A model generated the notes under the pieces. It searched no databases. It saw nothing but the letters and a program-made list of their open reading frames with translations, and was not told the DNA's origin. From an uncultured Lachnospiraceae bacterium (lineage in GTDB: Bacteria > Bacillota > Clostridia > Lachnospirales > Lachnospiraceae), in contig CAOJQZ010000105.1 in NCBI GenBank assembly GCA_948441955.1, positions 1 to 6,123 of the forward strand: a stretch of DNA of 6,123 nucleotides. Reading direction: 5' to 3'. A program made the position numbers and the translations under genes. Positions 1 to 5,670 of this stretch are shown in pieces (the first letter of the stretch is position 1; each line of letters opens with the position of its first letter).

Positions 1-15
1 TGATCTAACCTTCAT
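1..15 (-). CDS. rpmJ: Ribosomal protein L36, N-terminal fragment (partial)
   Basis: Only five codons are in the window, reading M-K-V-R-S from an ATG at 15-13; the gene continues past position 1. Bacterial L36 typically begins MKVR and is a very short (about 37-residue) zinc-ribbon protein of the large subunit. The start is supported by the Shine-Dalgarno run AAAGGAGG at 30-23, seven bases upstream. The position straight after infA is the usual Firmicute location, which makes the call fairly safe despite the tiny fragment. The zinc-binding residues lie outside the window and cannot be checked. The gene lies behind its own promoter and a long leader, so it can be transcribed separately from infA. 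Confidence 0.85.
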
Positions 16-131
16 GTGAGATCCTCCTTTCATCCATTGCTCTGCCTTTGTCTGCACCGCATAATTTCCGATTTAACGCCTCTTTGCCGCGGTTTCAGCG
101 CTTTTGTGCATAAAAATGCCCGGAAACATGC
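16..131 (-). promoter_or_regulatory. Structured 5' leader of rpmJ (candidate cis-regulatory RNA)
   Basis: If transcription starts about seven bases after the -10 box, the rpmJ mRNA has an untranslated leader of about 115 bases, much longer than other gaps in this operon. Folding by eye gives four mutually compatible helices: 127-120 with 71-64 (8 pairs including two G-U); 119-116 with 111-108 around a UUUU loop; 102-98 with 79-75 (5 pairs, one G-U); and a pseudoknot pairing ACCGC at 93-89, in the loop of the third helix, with GCGGU at 60-56. An alternative pairs UGCAC 110-106 with GUGCA 57-53. A folded leader before the rpmJ-rpsM-rpsK-rpsD-rpoA-rplQ genes would suit autogenous control by a ribosomal protein such as S4. 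That role is inference only, and the downstream genes are not visible. Confidence 0.45.
23..30 (-). promoter_or_regulatory. Strong ribosome binding site of rpmJ
   Basis: AAAGGAGG ends seven bases before the rpmJ ATG. It is a near-perfect match to the 16S rRNA anti-Shine-Dalgarno sequence and fixes the start of a gene that is visible for only five codons. It sits at the 3' end of the long leader, so folding or protein binding there could control access to it. Confidence 0.85.
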
Positions 132-137
132 TTATAT

Positions 138-167
138 ATTATAGCACCTGGACTCACTAAAAGTCAA
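138..167 (-). promoter_or_regulatory. Sigma-70/SigA-type promoter upstream of rpmJ
   Basis: Read on the minus strand, a -35 box TTGACT (167-162) is followed after 18 bases by a perfect -10 box TATAAT (143-138). The -10 box is preceded by TG and one base, giving the extended form TGCTATAAT. The region just upstream of the -35 box is AT-rich (TTGAAAATATTCTA), as in an UP-like element. Transcription should start near 132-131. It lies about 36 bases after the infA stop codon, so it is an internal promoter that boosts rpmJ and the genes beyond it. Five of six -35 bases and all -10 bases match consensus, making this the best promoter I see in the window. Confidence 0.85.
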
Positions 168-203
168 TAGAATATTTTCAATCATTAACTGCTTAATCTA
201 TCT

Positions 204-422
204 TTATTTATCTCTCCAGATAATTCTTCCTTTTGAAAGATCATATGGAGACAGCTCCAGTGTAACTTTATCTCCCGGAAGGATCTTGATAAAATTCATT
301 CTGAGCTTTCCGCTGATATGTGCCAGTATCTGATGCCCATTCTCCAGCTCTACCTGAAACATGGCATTTGGCAGCTTTTCTACTACAGTTCCTTCAATTT
401 CAATCACGTCAGCTTTTGACAT
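204..422 (-). CDS. infA: Translation initiation factor IF-1
   Basis: This 72-residue protein has the usual IF-1 length and reads as one S1-like OB fold. It binds the 30S A site and, with IF-2 and IF-3, guides initiator tRNA selection. Family signatures are visible along its length: EIEGTVVEKLPNAMFQVELENGH at residues 8-30, AHISGKLR at 34-41, and GDKV followed by LSPYDLSKGRI near 50-67. The ending IIWRDK differs from the RYK-type ending common in bacilli. An AGGAGG Shine-Dalgarno at 436-431, eight bases before the ATG, overlaps the stop codon of the KOW-domain gene, so the two are probably translationally linked. No terminator with a U tract follows. The only inverted repeat there is weak (184-197), so readthrough into rpmJ is likely. 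Confidence 0.98.
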   Translation of the reverse strand: MSKADVIEIEGTVVEKLPNAMFQVELENGHQILAHISGKLRMNFIKILPGDKVTLELSPYDLSKGRIIWRDK

Positions 423-430
423 ATATGCTT

Positions 431-436
431 CCTCCT
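431..436 (-). promoter_or_regulatory. Ribosome binding site of infA, overlapping upstream stop codon
   Basis: AGGAGG begins with the last two bases of the upstream TAG stop codon (437-435) and lies eight bases before the infA ATG. A ribosome finishing the KOW-domain gene therefore stands on the infA initiation region, which favours coupled translation. Confidence 0.85.
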
Positions 437-683
437 ATTTCTCTTCCTTACTCCAAATTTTAAGCACCCGCTTAATGCTCACATCCGTGGCATTTGTAAT
501 GTCGTATTCCCTGCAAATCAATTGTATATGCTTTTTCTTCTTTTTTTTCAGTCTGCCTAGAGTTCTAATTCTGCCGTCTGCTAAATATACATATGCGTCA
601 TCGGTATCTATTATGACATAAATCTTTCCCCTGTCATGTCCTGCTATAGACCTGGCAAGCATACCTGCTTTATATCTCTCCAT
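435..683 (-). CDS. KOW-domain RNA-binding protein (L14e/L6e/L27e-like)
   Basis: The small protein (82 residues from the ATG at 683) carries an N-terminal KOW motif at about residues 10-35, with AGHDRGKIYVII and then DAYVYLADGRIRTLGR. A lysine run KKKKKK follows at 46-51, then a short C-terminal tail. Proteins of this type, annotated as KOW-domain RNA-binding or L14e-like (the ybzG position in Bacillus subtilis), sit between map and infA in many Firmicutes. The exact role is not settled, but binding rRNA or a ribosome-associated RNA is a fair inference. The frame opens further upstream at a GTG (692), but that codon lies inside the Shine-Dalgarno GAGGTG, so ATG 683 is preferred. The gene overlaps the end of map by 14 bases. 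The lysine run is encoded partly by eight consecutive A bases (548-541), a potential slippage site. Confidence 0.85.
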   Translation of the reverse strand: MERYKAGMLARSIAGHDRGKIYVIIDTDDAYVYLADGRIRTLGRLKKKKKKHIQLICREYDITNATDVSIKRVLKIWSKEEK

Positions 684-1458
684 CGGCAGCACCTCGTTTT
701 ATTTCTGATGTCAGAGTTAGAAGCCTTGGCTCTCCTTCTGTTATCAGAACCGTATTCTCATAATGGGCCGACAATGAACGGTCTCTTGATACCACTGTCC
801 AGTCATCCTCAAGCCAGTCAACTTCAAAGCCCCCCATATTAATCATCGGTTCAATTGCAAGCGTCATTCCTGCTTTCAGCTTTACACCTTTTCTTTTCAC
901 CTCATAGTTAGGTATCTCCGGAGCTTCATGCAGATTTGTTCCTATTCCATGACCGCATAAGTCCCGTACTACTCCGTATCCATGCTTACCTGCATATCTT
1001 CCGATGGCTCCTGAAATATCAAATAAATGATTGCCCTCTTTCGCATACTTTATACCTTCAAAAAAGCATTCCCTCGTAACCTGGATAAGCCTGCCGGCCT
1101 CCTCACTGATTTGTCCTATACCGTGAGTCCTTGCCGCATCAGAATGGTATCCTTTATAAATAACACCGGCGTCAAGGCTTACAATATCGCCTTCCTTGAG
1201 AATCCTGGTTCGGCTTGGAATACCGTGAACAACCTCTTCATTTACGGACACACAGATGGATGCCGGATAATCATTATAACCAAGAAAGGAAGGAATACAT
1301 CCGTAGCTTCTGATAATCTCCTCTCCTATACGATCTATATCCAGTGTACTCATTCCTGGATGAAGCGCCTTGGAAAGCTCATTATGCACAATTTCCAGAA
1401 TTCGTCCGGCTTCTGCCATTAATTCTATTTCCCTGTCTGACTTTATTGTAATCGGCAT
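670..1458 (-). CDS. map: Methionine aminopeptidase, type I
   Basis: This cytosolic metalloprotease removes the initiator methionine from nascent proteins as they leave the ribosome. At 262 residues it matches type I enzymes with no N-terminal extension. All the expected residues are visible: H78 in VVHGI; metal ligands D96 (SLDAG), D107 (SDAAR), H170 (GHGIG), E203 (AIEPM) and E234 (HYENTV); plus H177 in HEAP. The frame stays open 16 codons upstream into adk, but M-P-I-T-I-K-S-D at 1458 is the family-like start, with GGGAG nine bases before it. It begins four bases after the adk stop codon, so the two are likely coupled. Its 3' end overlaps the KOW gene by 14 bases. The C-terminal tail beyond about residue 245 is charged and less typical. 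Confidence 0.97.
   Translation of the reverse strand: MPITIKSDREIELMAEAGRILEIVHNELSKALHPGMSTLDIDRIGEEIIRSYGCIPSFLGYNDYPASICVSVNEEVVHGIPSRTRILKEGDIVSLDAGVIYKGYHSDAARTHGIGQISEEAGRLIQVTRECFFEGIKYAKEGNHLFDISGAIGRYAGKHGYGVVRDLCGHGIGTNLHEAPEIPNYEVKRKGVKLKAGMTLAIEPMINMGGFEVDWLEDDWTVVSRDRSLSAHYENTVLITEGEPRLLTLTSEIKRGAADGEI
690..695 (-). promoter_or_regulatory. Ribosome binding site that sets the KOW-gene start
   Basis: GAGGTG lies six bases upstream of ATG 683 and within the last codons of map. It contains the alternative GTG at 692-690, which has no Shine-Dalgarno of its own, so the shorter reading beginning M-E-R-Y-K is favoured. Confidence 0.7.
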
Positions 1459-1462
1459 GCAG

Positions 1463-2107
1463 CTACTCTCCCAAAATCTCGATGATTTCATGGAACACAT
1501 CTTCAATATCCGCTGTCCCGTCTACTTCCTTCAAAACACCTGCCTGTGTATAATAATCAATCAGCGGCTGTGTCTGCTCATGATAAACATTCAGGCGTTT
1601 TATAACCGTTTCCGGCTTGTCATCGTCTCTTAAAATCAATTCCCGTCCGCATGTATCACAAATTCCCTCTTTCTTTGCCGGGGCATATACAAGATGATAT
1701 GTAGCGCCGCAGCTCACACACGCACGGCGTCCGCCCATACGCGTCACAATATTCTCGTCCGGAACCTCCACATTGACCGCATAGTCTACCTTTTGGGAAA
1801 GGGATGACAATGCTTTGTCAAGCGCAGCAGCCTGTGGTATCGTCCTTGGAAAACCGTCAAGAACATACCCTTCTTTACAATCCTCCTGATTTACACGATC
1901 AACTACCAAGTCGACTACCAGCTCATCCGGAACAAGCAGGCCCTGATCCATATACGTTTTTGCCTTTTTTCCAAGCTCAGTGCCATTTTTTATATTAGCC
2001 CTGAAAATATCGCCTGTAGAGATATGCGGAATATGATATCTGGCTGCAATCTTCTTCGCCTGGGTACCTTTTCCTGCTCCCGGCGCGCCTAACATAATAA
2101 TCTTCAT
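1463..2107 (-). CDS. adk: Adenylate kinase with zinc-type LID domain
   Basis: The enzyme interconverts ATP + AMP and two ADP in the cytosol, setting adenylate energy balance. The 214-residue length is that of long-form bacterial adenylate kinases. The P-loop GAPGAGKGT is at 7-15, the AMP-binding helix region follows STGDIFR (30-36), and the DGFPRT motif is at 84-89. The LID (about 127-160) holds four cysteines, C130, C133, C150 and C153, arranged C-x2-C-x16-C-x2-C. These form the structural zinc site common in Gram-positive enzymes and absent in the E. coli one. The start has AAAGGAG (2124-2118) ten bases upstream. The gene follows a 70-base gap with a hairpin after secY and ends four bases before map. 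Confidence 0.98.
   Translation of the reverse strand: MKIIMLGAPGAGKGTQAKKIAARYHIPHISTGDIFRANIKNGTELGKKAKTYMDQGLLVPDELVVDLVVDRVNQEDCKEGYVLDGFPRTIPQAAALDKALSSLSQKVDYAVNVEVPDENIVTRMGGRRACVSCGATYHLVYAPAKKEGICDTCGRELILRDDDKPETVIKRLNVYHEQTQPLIDYYTQAGVLKEVDGTADIEDVFHEIIEILGE
1468..1472 (-). promoter_or_regulatory. Ribosome binding site that sets the map start
   Basis: GGGAG, nine bases before ATG 1458, lies within the last codons of adk. It supports starting map at M-P-I-T-I-K rather than at the longer open frame that reaches 1506, where no comparable site and no family-like residues are seen. Confidence 0.7.
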
Positions 2108-2136
2108 TCTTTTCCTTCTCCTTTATAGCATTTTAA

Positions 2137-2159
2137 CCCGCGAAAAATATTTCCGCGAG
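2137..2159 (-). repeat. Stem-loop in the secY-adk spacer
   Basis: Reading the minus strand, CUCGCGGAAA pairs with UUUUUCGCGGG through ten base pairs (two of them G-U) around a three-base UAU loop. It lies between the secY stop (2178) and the adk Shine-Dalgarno (2124-2118). Only two U bases follow before UAAAAU, so it does not look like a normal intrinsic terminator on this strand, and no U tract follows on the other strand either. It could be a weak attenuator, an mRNA 3'-end stabiliser or a processing site. The structure is seen directly; its role is inferred. Confidence 0.6.
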
Positions 2160-2161
2160 TC

Positions 2162-2175
2162 AAAATGTTCATTTT
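2162..2175. repeat. Short inverted repeat after secY
   Basis: AAAATG-TT-CATTTT is a perfect 6-base inverted repeat with a 2-base centre, immediately after the secY stop codon and next to the larger stem-loop. With such a short centre it cannot form a good RNA hairpin. It could be a protein-binding palindrome or chance AT-rich symmetry. Confidence 0.3.
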
Positions 2176-2177
2176 AC

Positions 2178-3494
2178 TTAGCTATTCAAAAATCCCTTGT
2201 AATTACGCACAAGCATCTGGGATTCTATCTGTTTAAGAGTTTCCAATATTACACTGACAATAATGATAAGCGACGTACCGCCGAAGGATACTCTTGCTCC
2301 AAGCCAGCCGTTAAAGAATATCGGAACCACCTGCACCAGCACAAGACCGCAGGCGCCAATGAAAATAATGTATTTCAGAATTTTTGATAAATACTCTACT
2401 GTCGGTCTTCCCGGTCTGATGCCCGGAATAAATCCGCCGTTTTTCTTCATATTGTTTGCGATTTCCAATGGATTAAAAGTGATTGACGTATAAAAATATG
2501 CGAAAAATATTGTAAGAAGAACGTATACAATAAGTCCCCATGTATATTTAATATTCTGAGGATTACACCAGTTTCCCTGATTCAAGCCTCTTAATATCTC
2601 ACTTCCGATACCTGTCCCATTTCCTTTTCCAAGAAAAGTTGCTATTACAATCGGAAACTGCATAAGCGAAGAGGAAAAAATAATCGGAATAACTCCGGCA
2701 GTATTAACCTTAAGCGGAATATTCGACGACTGTCCGCCATAAGTCTTTCTTCCCACTACCTTCTGTGAATACTGCACCGCGATTCGTCTTTCGCCATCCT
2801 GAAGGATTACGACAAAGACTACTAGTACTATAATGATTGCAACAATAACAACCGCTGCAAGACCTCCGGAAGCAATACTCTTTCCTTTTACAAACTGCTC
2901 AAAAAGTGTTGCCATATCACTCGGTATACGTGAAATAATATTGATCACAAGCACGATGGAAATGCCGTTGCCCACACCTTTTTCTGTGATTCTCTCGCCA
3001 ATCCACATAAGGAATGCTGAGCCTGCTGTCAATGTCAGCACTACAATTGCAGCATTCACAAAATTATAATCTATCAGGAGACCCTGGCGTCCGAACCCTA
3101 CTGCCATAGCCGTAGATTCAACAAGCGCAAGTACAACCGTCAGATATCTTGTAATCGCCACAATTTTCTTTCTGCCGTCTTCTCCTTCCTTCTGCATTTC
3201 CTCAAGCTTGGGAATTGCTATCGTAAGGAGCTGCATAATAATGGAAGATGTAATATACGGCGTAATACTCAACGCAAATACGGACATCTGCTCAAAGGAA
3301 CCACCGGTGAAAGCGTTAAATAAATTAAACGCTTCCCCGGAATTCTGTGCAAAAAAATCCTTGATATAGCTCGAATTTACTCCTGGTGTCGGAAGCTGGG
3401 ATCCAAGCCGTATTACGATTAACATCAAAAACGTATATCCGATTTTCTTTCGAATATCCTTAATCTGAAATGCCCTTCGGAATGTTTCTAACAT
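2178..3494 (-). CDS. secY: Preprotein translocase subunit SecY
   Basis: SecY forms the SecYEG membrane channel for protein export and membrane insertion. The 438 residues have the usual length and ten hydrophobic segments near 18-36, 72-95, 113-133, 147-166, 175-190, 211-231, 264-284, 318-338, 370-392 and 401-418. The plug region lies around 60-72 (NAFTGGSFEQMSVFALSITPYI starts at 60). Cytosolic loops after TM6 (QDGERRIAVQYSQKVVGRK, about 232-250) and after TM8 (NNMKKNGGFIPGIRPGRPT, about 347-365) carry the basic residues that contact the ribosome and SecA. The ATG overlaps the rplO stop as TAATG, with GAGGTGAT at 3505-3498 as Shine-Dalgarno. No frameshift or missing segment is seen. Confidence 0.98.
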   Translation of the reverse strand: MLETFRRAFQIKDIRKKIGYTFLMLIVIRLGSQLPTPGVNSSYIKDFFAQNSGEAFNLFNAFTGGSFEQMSVFALSITPYITSSIIMQLLTIAIPKLEEMQKEGEDGRKKIVAITRYLTVVLALVESTAMAVGFGRQGLLIDYNFVNAAIVVLTLTAGSAFLMWIGERITEKGVGNGISIVLVINIISRIPSDMATLFEQFVKGKSIASGGLAAVVIVAIIIVLVVFVVILQDGERRIAVQYSQKVVGRKTYGGQSSNIPLKVNTAGVIPIIFSSSLMQFPIVIATFLGKGNGTGIGSEILRGLNQGNWCNPQNIKYTWGLIVYVLLTIFFAYFYTSITFNPLEIANNMKKNGGFIPGIRPGRPTVEYLSKILKYIIFIGACGLVLVQVVPIFFNGWLGARVSFGGTSLIIIVSVILETLKQIESQMLVRNYKGFLNS

Positions 3495-3505
3495 TAAATC
3501 ACCTC
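3492..3505 (-). promoter_or_regulatory. rplO/secY translational coupling site
   Basis: The rplO stop TAA (3496-3494) and the secY start ATG (3494-3492) share one A in the sequence TAATG. The Shine-Dalgarno GAGGTGAT (3505-3498) lies inside the last rplO codons. A ribosome ending L15 can restart directly on secY, so SecY output should follow L15 translation. Confidence 0.8.
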
Positions 3506-3934
3506 TGTTTTTCCACCTAACGCCTCAATCTTGGATACTGCTCCTGCACTGAATGCATTGGCCTGAACAGTAAGCTTCTTTGTAAGATCGCCATTGCCGA
3601 GAATCTTAACACCGTCTCTTGCATTTTTAATAATACCCTGTTCCAGCAGCGTTTCAACAGAAACAACTGTATCATTTTCAAACACTTCGAGAGCGCTTAC
3701 ATTAATTCCAACAATATCCTTGGAATTTCTATTTGTGAAGCCTCTTTTGGGTATTCTTCTATATAATGGCATCTGACCTCCCTCAAAGCCCGGTCTTGTA
3801 CCGCCGGAGCGGGCCTTCTGCCCCTTATGCCCCTTGCCGGCCGTCTTGCCATTTCCAGAACCGTGTCCACGTCCTCGTCTGAAATTATCACTCTGCTTTG
3901 CTCCGTCTGCAGGTCTTAAGTTTGATAAATCCAT
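3494..3934 (-). CDS. rplO: Large-subunit ribosomal protein L15
   Basis: L15 is a 23S rRNA-binding assembly protein. The 146-residue product has the long glycine/basic N-terminal extension of the family (FRRGRGHGSGNGKTAGKGHK at 18-37, then GQKARSGG), which threads into rRNA. It is followed by GFEGGQMPLYRRIPKRGF (about 49-66) and a globular C-terminal domain ending GGKTEVI. The N-terminus M-D-L-S-N-L-R-P-A-D is like those I recall from Lachnospiraceae. A very strong AAGGAGGTG (3948-3940) precedes the ATG by five bases. It lies 30 bases after rpmD and runs directly into secY. Confidence 0.98.
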   Translation of the reverse strand: MDLSNLRPADGAKQSDNFRRGRGHGSGNGKTAGKGHKGQKARSGGTRPGFEGGQMPLYRRIPKRGFTNRNSKDIVGINVSALEVFENDTVVSVETLLEQGIIKNARDGVKILGNGDLTKKLTVQANAFSAGAVSKIEALGGKTEVI

Positions 3935-3964
3935 TGTGACACCTCCTTATCTGAATTCTATTTC

Positions 3965-4144
3965 TTATGCTTCTTCTACTTTTAACAGGTGCTCCACCTG
4001 TTTGATCATACCTCTTGTTGCTGCATTATCTGGAAGTTCAACTGTTTTGTTTAACTTCCTTAAGCCTAAAGCCTCTACAGTTCTTTTATGCTTCGGTACA
4101 GCACCAATCGGAGATTTTACTAATGTAACCTTTAAGTTTGCCAT
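3965..4144 (-). CDS. rpmD: Large-subunit ribosomal protein L30
   Basis: Translating the gap between rpsE and rplO on the minus strand gives a complete 59-residue protein from ATG (4144-4142) to TAA (3967-3965). It begins MANLKVTLVKSPIG, continues PKHKRTVEALGLRKLNKTV and NAATRGMIKQVEHLLKV, and ends EEA. This is the single-domain bacterial L30 (about 60 residues), a late-assembling protein of the 50S subunit. AGGAGG, eight to nine bases upstream, supports the start. The gene is easily missed because it falls below a 60-residue cutoff, but the position between rpsE and rplO is the normal one. Nothing looks truncated. Confidence 0.97.
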   Translation of the reverse strand: MANLKVTLVKSPIGAVPKHKRTVEALGLRKLNKTVELPDNAATRGMIKQVEHLLKVEEA

Positions 4145-4167
4145 TTTCTCTTACCTCCTATGCTATA

Positions 4168-4180
4168 GGGCATATTGCCC
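4168..4180. repeat. Small inverted repeat in the rpsE-rpmD spacer
   Basis: On the minus strand GGGCA-AUA-UGCCC is a perfect 5-base-pair hairpin in the 43-base gap between the rpsE stop and the rpmD Shine-Dalgarno. It lies about eight bases upstream of AGGAGG and has no U tract, so it is not a terminator. It may modestly affect rpmD translation or be chance. Confidence 0.35.
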
Positions 4181-4187
4181 CGTTTCT

Positions 4188-4697
4188 CTAGCCTATGATT
4201 TCTTCAACTGATTTACCACGAAGCTTAGCTACAGCCTCCGGAGTCTTAATCTGACGTAATCCGTCGATGGTGGCAAGAACAACGTTCTGCTTATTGTTGG
4301 AACCAAGAGATTTCGTACGGATATTCTTGATTCCCGCCATCTCAATTACGGCACGGGCCGGTCCTCCGGCAATAACTCCGGTACCTTCCGGAGCCTTCTT
4401 AAGAAGCACGGACGCCCCTCCGAACTTACCGATAAAATCATACGTGATACTTCCATTTTCATCTAACGCTACGTCAATGAGGTTTTTAGCCGCATCCTCT
4501 TTTCCCTTACGGATTGCTTCCGGGATTTCAGTAGCCTTCCCTAAGCCTGCACCAACATGGCCGTTACCGTCTCCGACAACTACTAAAGCTGTGAATCTCA
4601 TGTTACGGCCACCCTTAACAACTTTGGTTACACGCTTAATTGACACTACTTTTTCGTTTAACTCTAATGAACCAGCATCAATACGTTCTTGTTTCAT
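4188..4697 (-). CDS. rpsE: Small-subunit ribosomal protein S5
   Basis: S5 sits at the 30S mRNA entry/decoding side and affects translational accuracy. The 169 residues show the N-terminal S5 dsRNA-binding domain at about 12-77, with LELNEKVVSIKRVTKVVKGG and then VVVGDGNGHVGAGLGKA. The C-terminal domain (about 95-160) contains GTGVIAGGPARAVIEMAGI and NVVLATIDGL. The loop VVKGGRNMRF (26-35) is where spectinomycin-resistance changes map in the family; here it reads like the ordinary sensitive form, though I could not align it residue by residue. AAGGAGG starts right after the rplR stop, eight bases before the ATG. Confidence 0.98.
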   Translation of the reverse strand: MKQERIDAGSLELNEKVVSIKRVTKVVKGGRNMRFTALVVVGDGNGHVGAGLGKATEIPEAIRKGKEDAAKNLIDVALDENGSITYDFIGKFGGASVLLKKAPEGTGVIAGGPARAVIEMAGIKNIRTKSLGSNNKQNVVLATIDGLRQIKTPEAVAKLRGKSVEEIIG

Positions 4698-4712
4698 GTG
4701 TAGCTCCTCCTT

Positions 4713-5081
4713 CTAGAAATTCAACCCAGCTTCTCTAGCTGCGTCTGCTAATGCCTGAATCTTGCCATGATATATGAAGCCGCCTCTGTCAAAAACAACA
4801 TCCTTAATGCCTTTTTCGATTGCTTTCTCTGCAATTACTTTTCCTAAATATGCCGCTGCCTCAACATTGTTTGTCTTCTCTAAGTTTGCTTTCACATCTT
4901 TCTGAAGAGTGGAAGCGGAAACCAGTGTATTCTGGGCTGTATCATCAATGATCTGAGCATACATATGATTGTTGCTTCTAAACACTGCCAAACGCGGACA
5001 CTCGGCAGTACCGCTCAAACGGTTACGTAACTTTTTGTGCTTATTGACACGAACAACACTTCTTGATTTTTTGCTAACCAT
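4713..5081 (-). CDS. rplR: Large-subunit ribosomal protein L18
   Basis: L18 binds 5S rRNA, with L5, and helps dock it into the 50S central protuberance. The 122-residue product has the flexible basic N-terminus (KKSRSVVRVNKHKKLRNRLS at 4-23). The conserved core follows: PRLAVFRSNNHMYAQIIDD (about 29-47), AAYLGKVIAEKAIEKGI, and the C-terminal VVFDRGGFIYHGKIQALADA...GLNF. The family's usual FDR-G-YHGR pattern is intact apart from K for R. AAAGGAG lies nine bases before the ATG, 17 bases after the rplF stop. Confidence 0.98.
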   Translation of the reverse strand: MVSKKSRSVVRVNKHKKLRNRLSGTAECPRLAVFRSNNHMYAQIIDDTAQNTLVSASTLQKDVKANLEKTNNVEAAAYLGKVIAEKAIEKGIKDVVFDRGGFIYHGKIQALADAAREAGLNF

Positions 5082-5098
5082 TTTTACACTCTCCTTTC

Positions 5099-5641
5099 TT
5101 ATTTCTTACCAGTCTTGCCGACTTTACGTCTGATTACTTCATCCGCATATTTGATACCTTTGCCCTTATATGGCTCCGGTCTTCTCTTGTCTCTGATTTC
5201 AGCCGCATACTGGCCTACTTTTTCTTTGTCAATACCCTTGACGATAATCTTATTCTGTCCTTCAACTACTGCCTCAATACCCTCCGGATCAATCATCTCA
5301 ACCGGATGAGAATAGCCGAGATTCAGCGTCAGCTTGTTTCCTGATTTCGCCGCTCTGTATCCAACTCCGTTTACCTCGAGAACCTTCTCGTATCCGGCAG
5401 ATACTCCCAGCACCATATTATTAATGAGCGTTCTTGTAAGACCATGCAGTGATTTCATTTTCTTTAAATCATTTGGTCTTGTTACAACAACCTCTGCGCC
5501 CTCTACCTTAATCTCCATTTCTGTCGGAAGCTCTCTCTCGAGCGTTCCCTTTGGACCTTTTACAGTCACTTTATTATTTTCTGCAACCTCGACAGTCACT
5601 CCTGCCGGGATTGAAACTGGCAGTCTTCCTATACGTGACAT
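5099..5641 (-). CDS. rplF: Large-subunit ribosomal protein L6
   Basis: L6 lies near the sarcin-ricin loop and factor-binding region of the 50S subunit. It has two repeated alpha/beta domains, roughly residues 7-80 (LPVSIPAGVTVEV...) and 83-172. The C-terminal signature EPYKGKGIKYADE and a basic KVGKTGKK tail are visible. The frame opens at a TTG two codons upstream (5647), but the AGGAGG at 5655-5650 is only two bases from that TTG and eight from ATG 5641. The family start M-S-R-I-G-R-L-P also begins there, giving 180 residues, the usual size. It follows rpsH after a 98-base spacer with possible RNA structure. Confidence 0.97.
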   Translation of the reverse strand: MSRIGRLPVSIPAGVTVEVAENNKVTVKGPKGTLERELPTEMEIKVEGAEVVVTRPNDLKKMKSLHGLTRTLINNMVLGVSAGYEKVLEVNGVGYRAAKSGNKLTLNLGYSHPVEMIDPEGIEAVVEGQNKIIVKGIDKEKVGQYAAEIRDKRRPEPYKGKGIKYADEVIRRKVGKTGKK

Positions 5642-5649
5642 TGCCAAAT

Positions 5650-5655
5650 CCTCCT
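5650..5655 (-). promoter_or_regulatory. Ribosome binding site that sets the rplF start
   Basis: AGGAGG is eight bases before ATG 5641 but only two bases before the upstream TTG at 5647, so the ATG is the start. Confidence 0.8.
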
Positions 5656-5670
5656 TAACTTAAATTTTCG

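Noticed and set aside
5..129. Short reading frames in the rpmJ leader (18 codons from ATG 129; 10 codons from ATG 37 overlapping the rpmJ start)
   Set aside because: The first would begin about two bases after the predicted transcript start with no Shine-Dalgarno. The second has only a weak AAAGG upstream and consists of the rpmJ ribosome binding site read as codons. Neither shows protein-like evidence.
184..197. Terminator-like inverted repeat ATTAA-CTGC-TTAAT after infA
   Set aside because: The stem is only five A-T pairs with no U tract, too weak for intrinsic termination.
1027..1422. 131-codon open frame on the plus strand opposite map
   Set aside because: It lies fully antisense to a gene with intact catalytic residues, has no recognisable protein features, and is explained by codon bias of the real gene.
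1459..1506. N-terminal extension of methionine aminopeptidase into adk
   Set aside because: The 16 extra codons do not resemble the family. A Shine-Dalgarno and family-like start exist at ATG 1458.
2121..2164. Possible promoter before adk (TTGACT and TGC-TATAAA)
   Set aside because: The boxes are about 30 bases apart, and a start from this -10 box would fall inside the adk ribosome binding site.
3697..3891. 64-codon minus-strand frame inside rplO
   Set aside because: It reads the glycine/arginine-rich L15 coding sequence in another frame, giving an arginine-rich artefact.
4267..4716. 149-codon open frame on the plus strand opposite rpsE
   Set aside because: It is antisense to a clear S5 gene with no ribosome binding site or family features; a shadow frame.
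5200..5232. Perfect TTGACA (5232-5227, minus strand) inside rplF
   Set aside because: No credible -10 box lies 16-18 bases downstream; chance hexamer in coding sequence.
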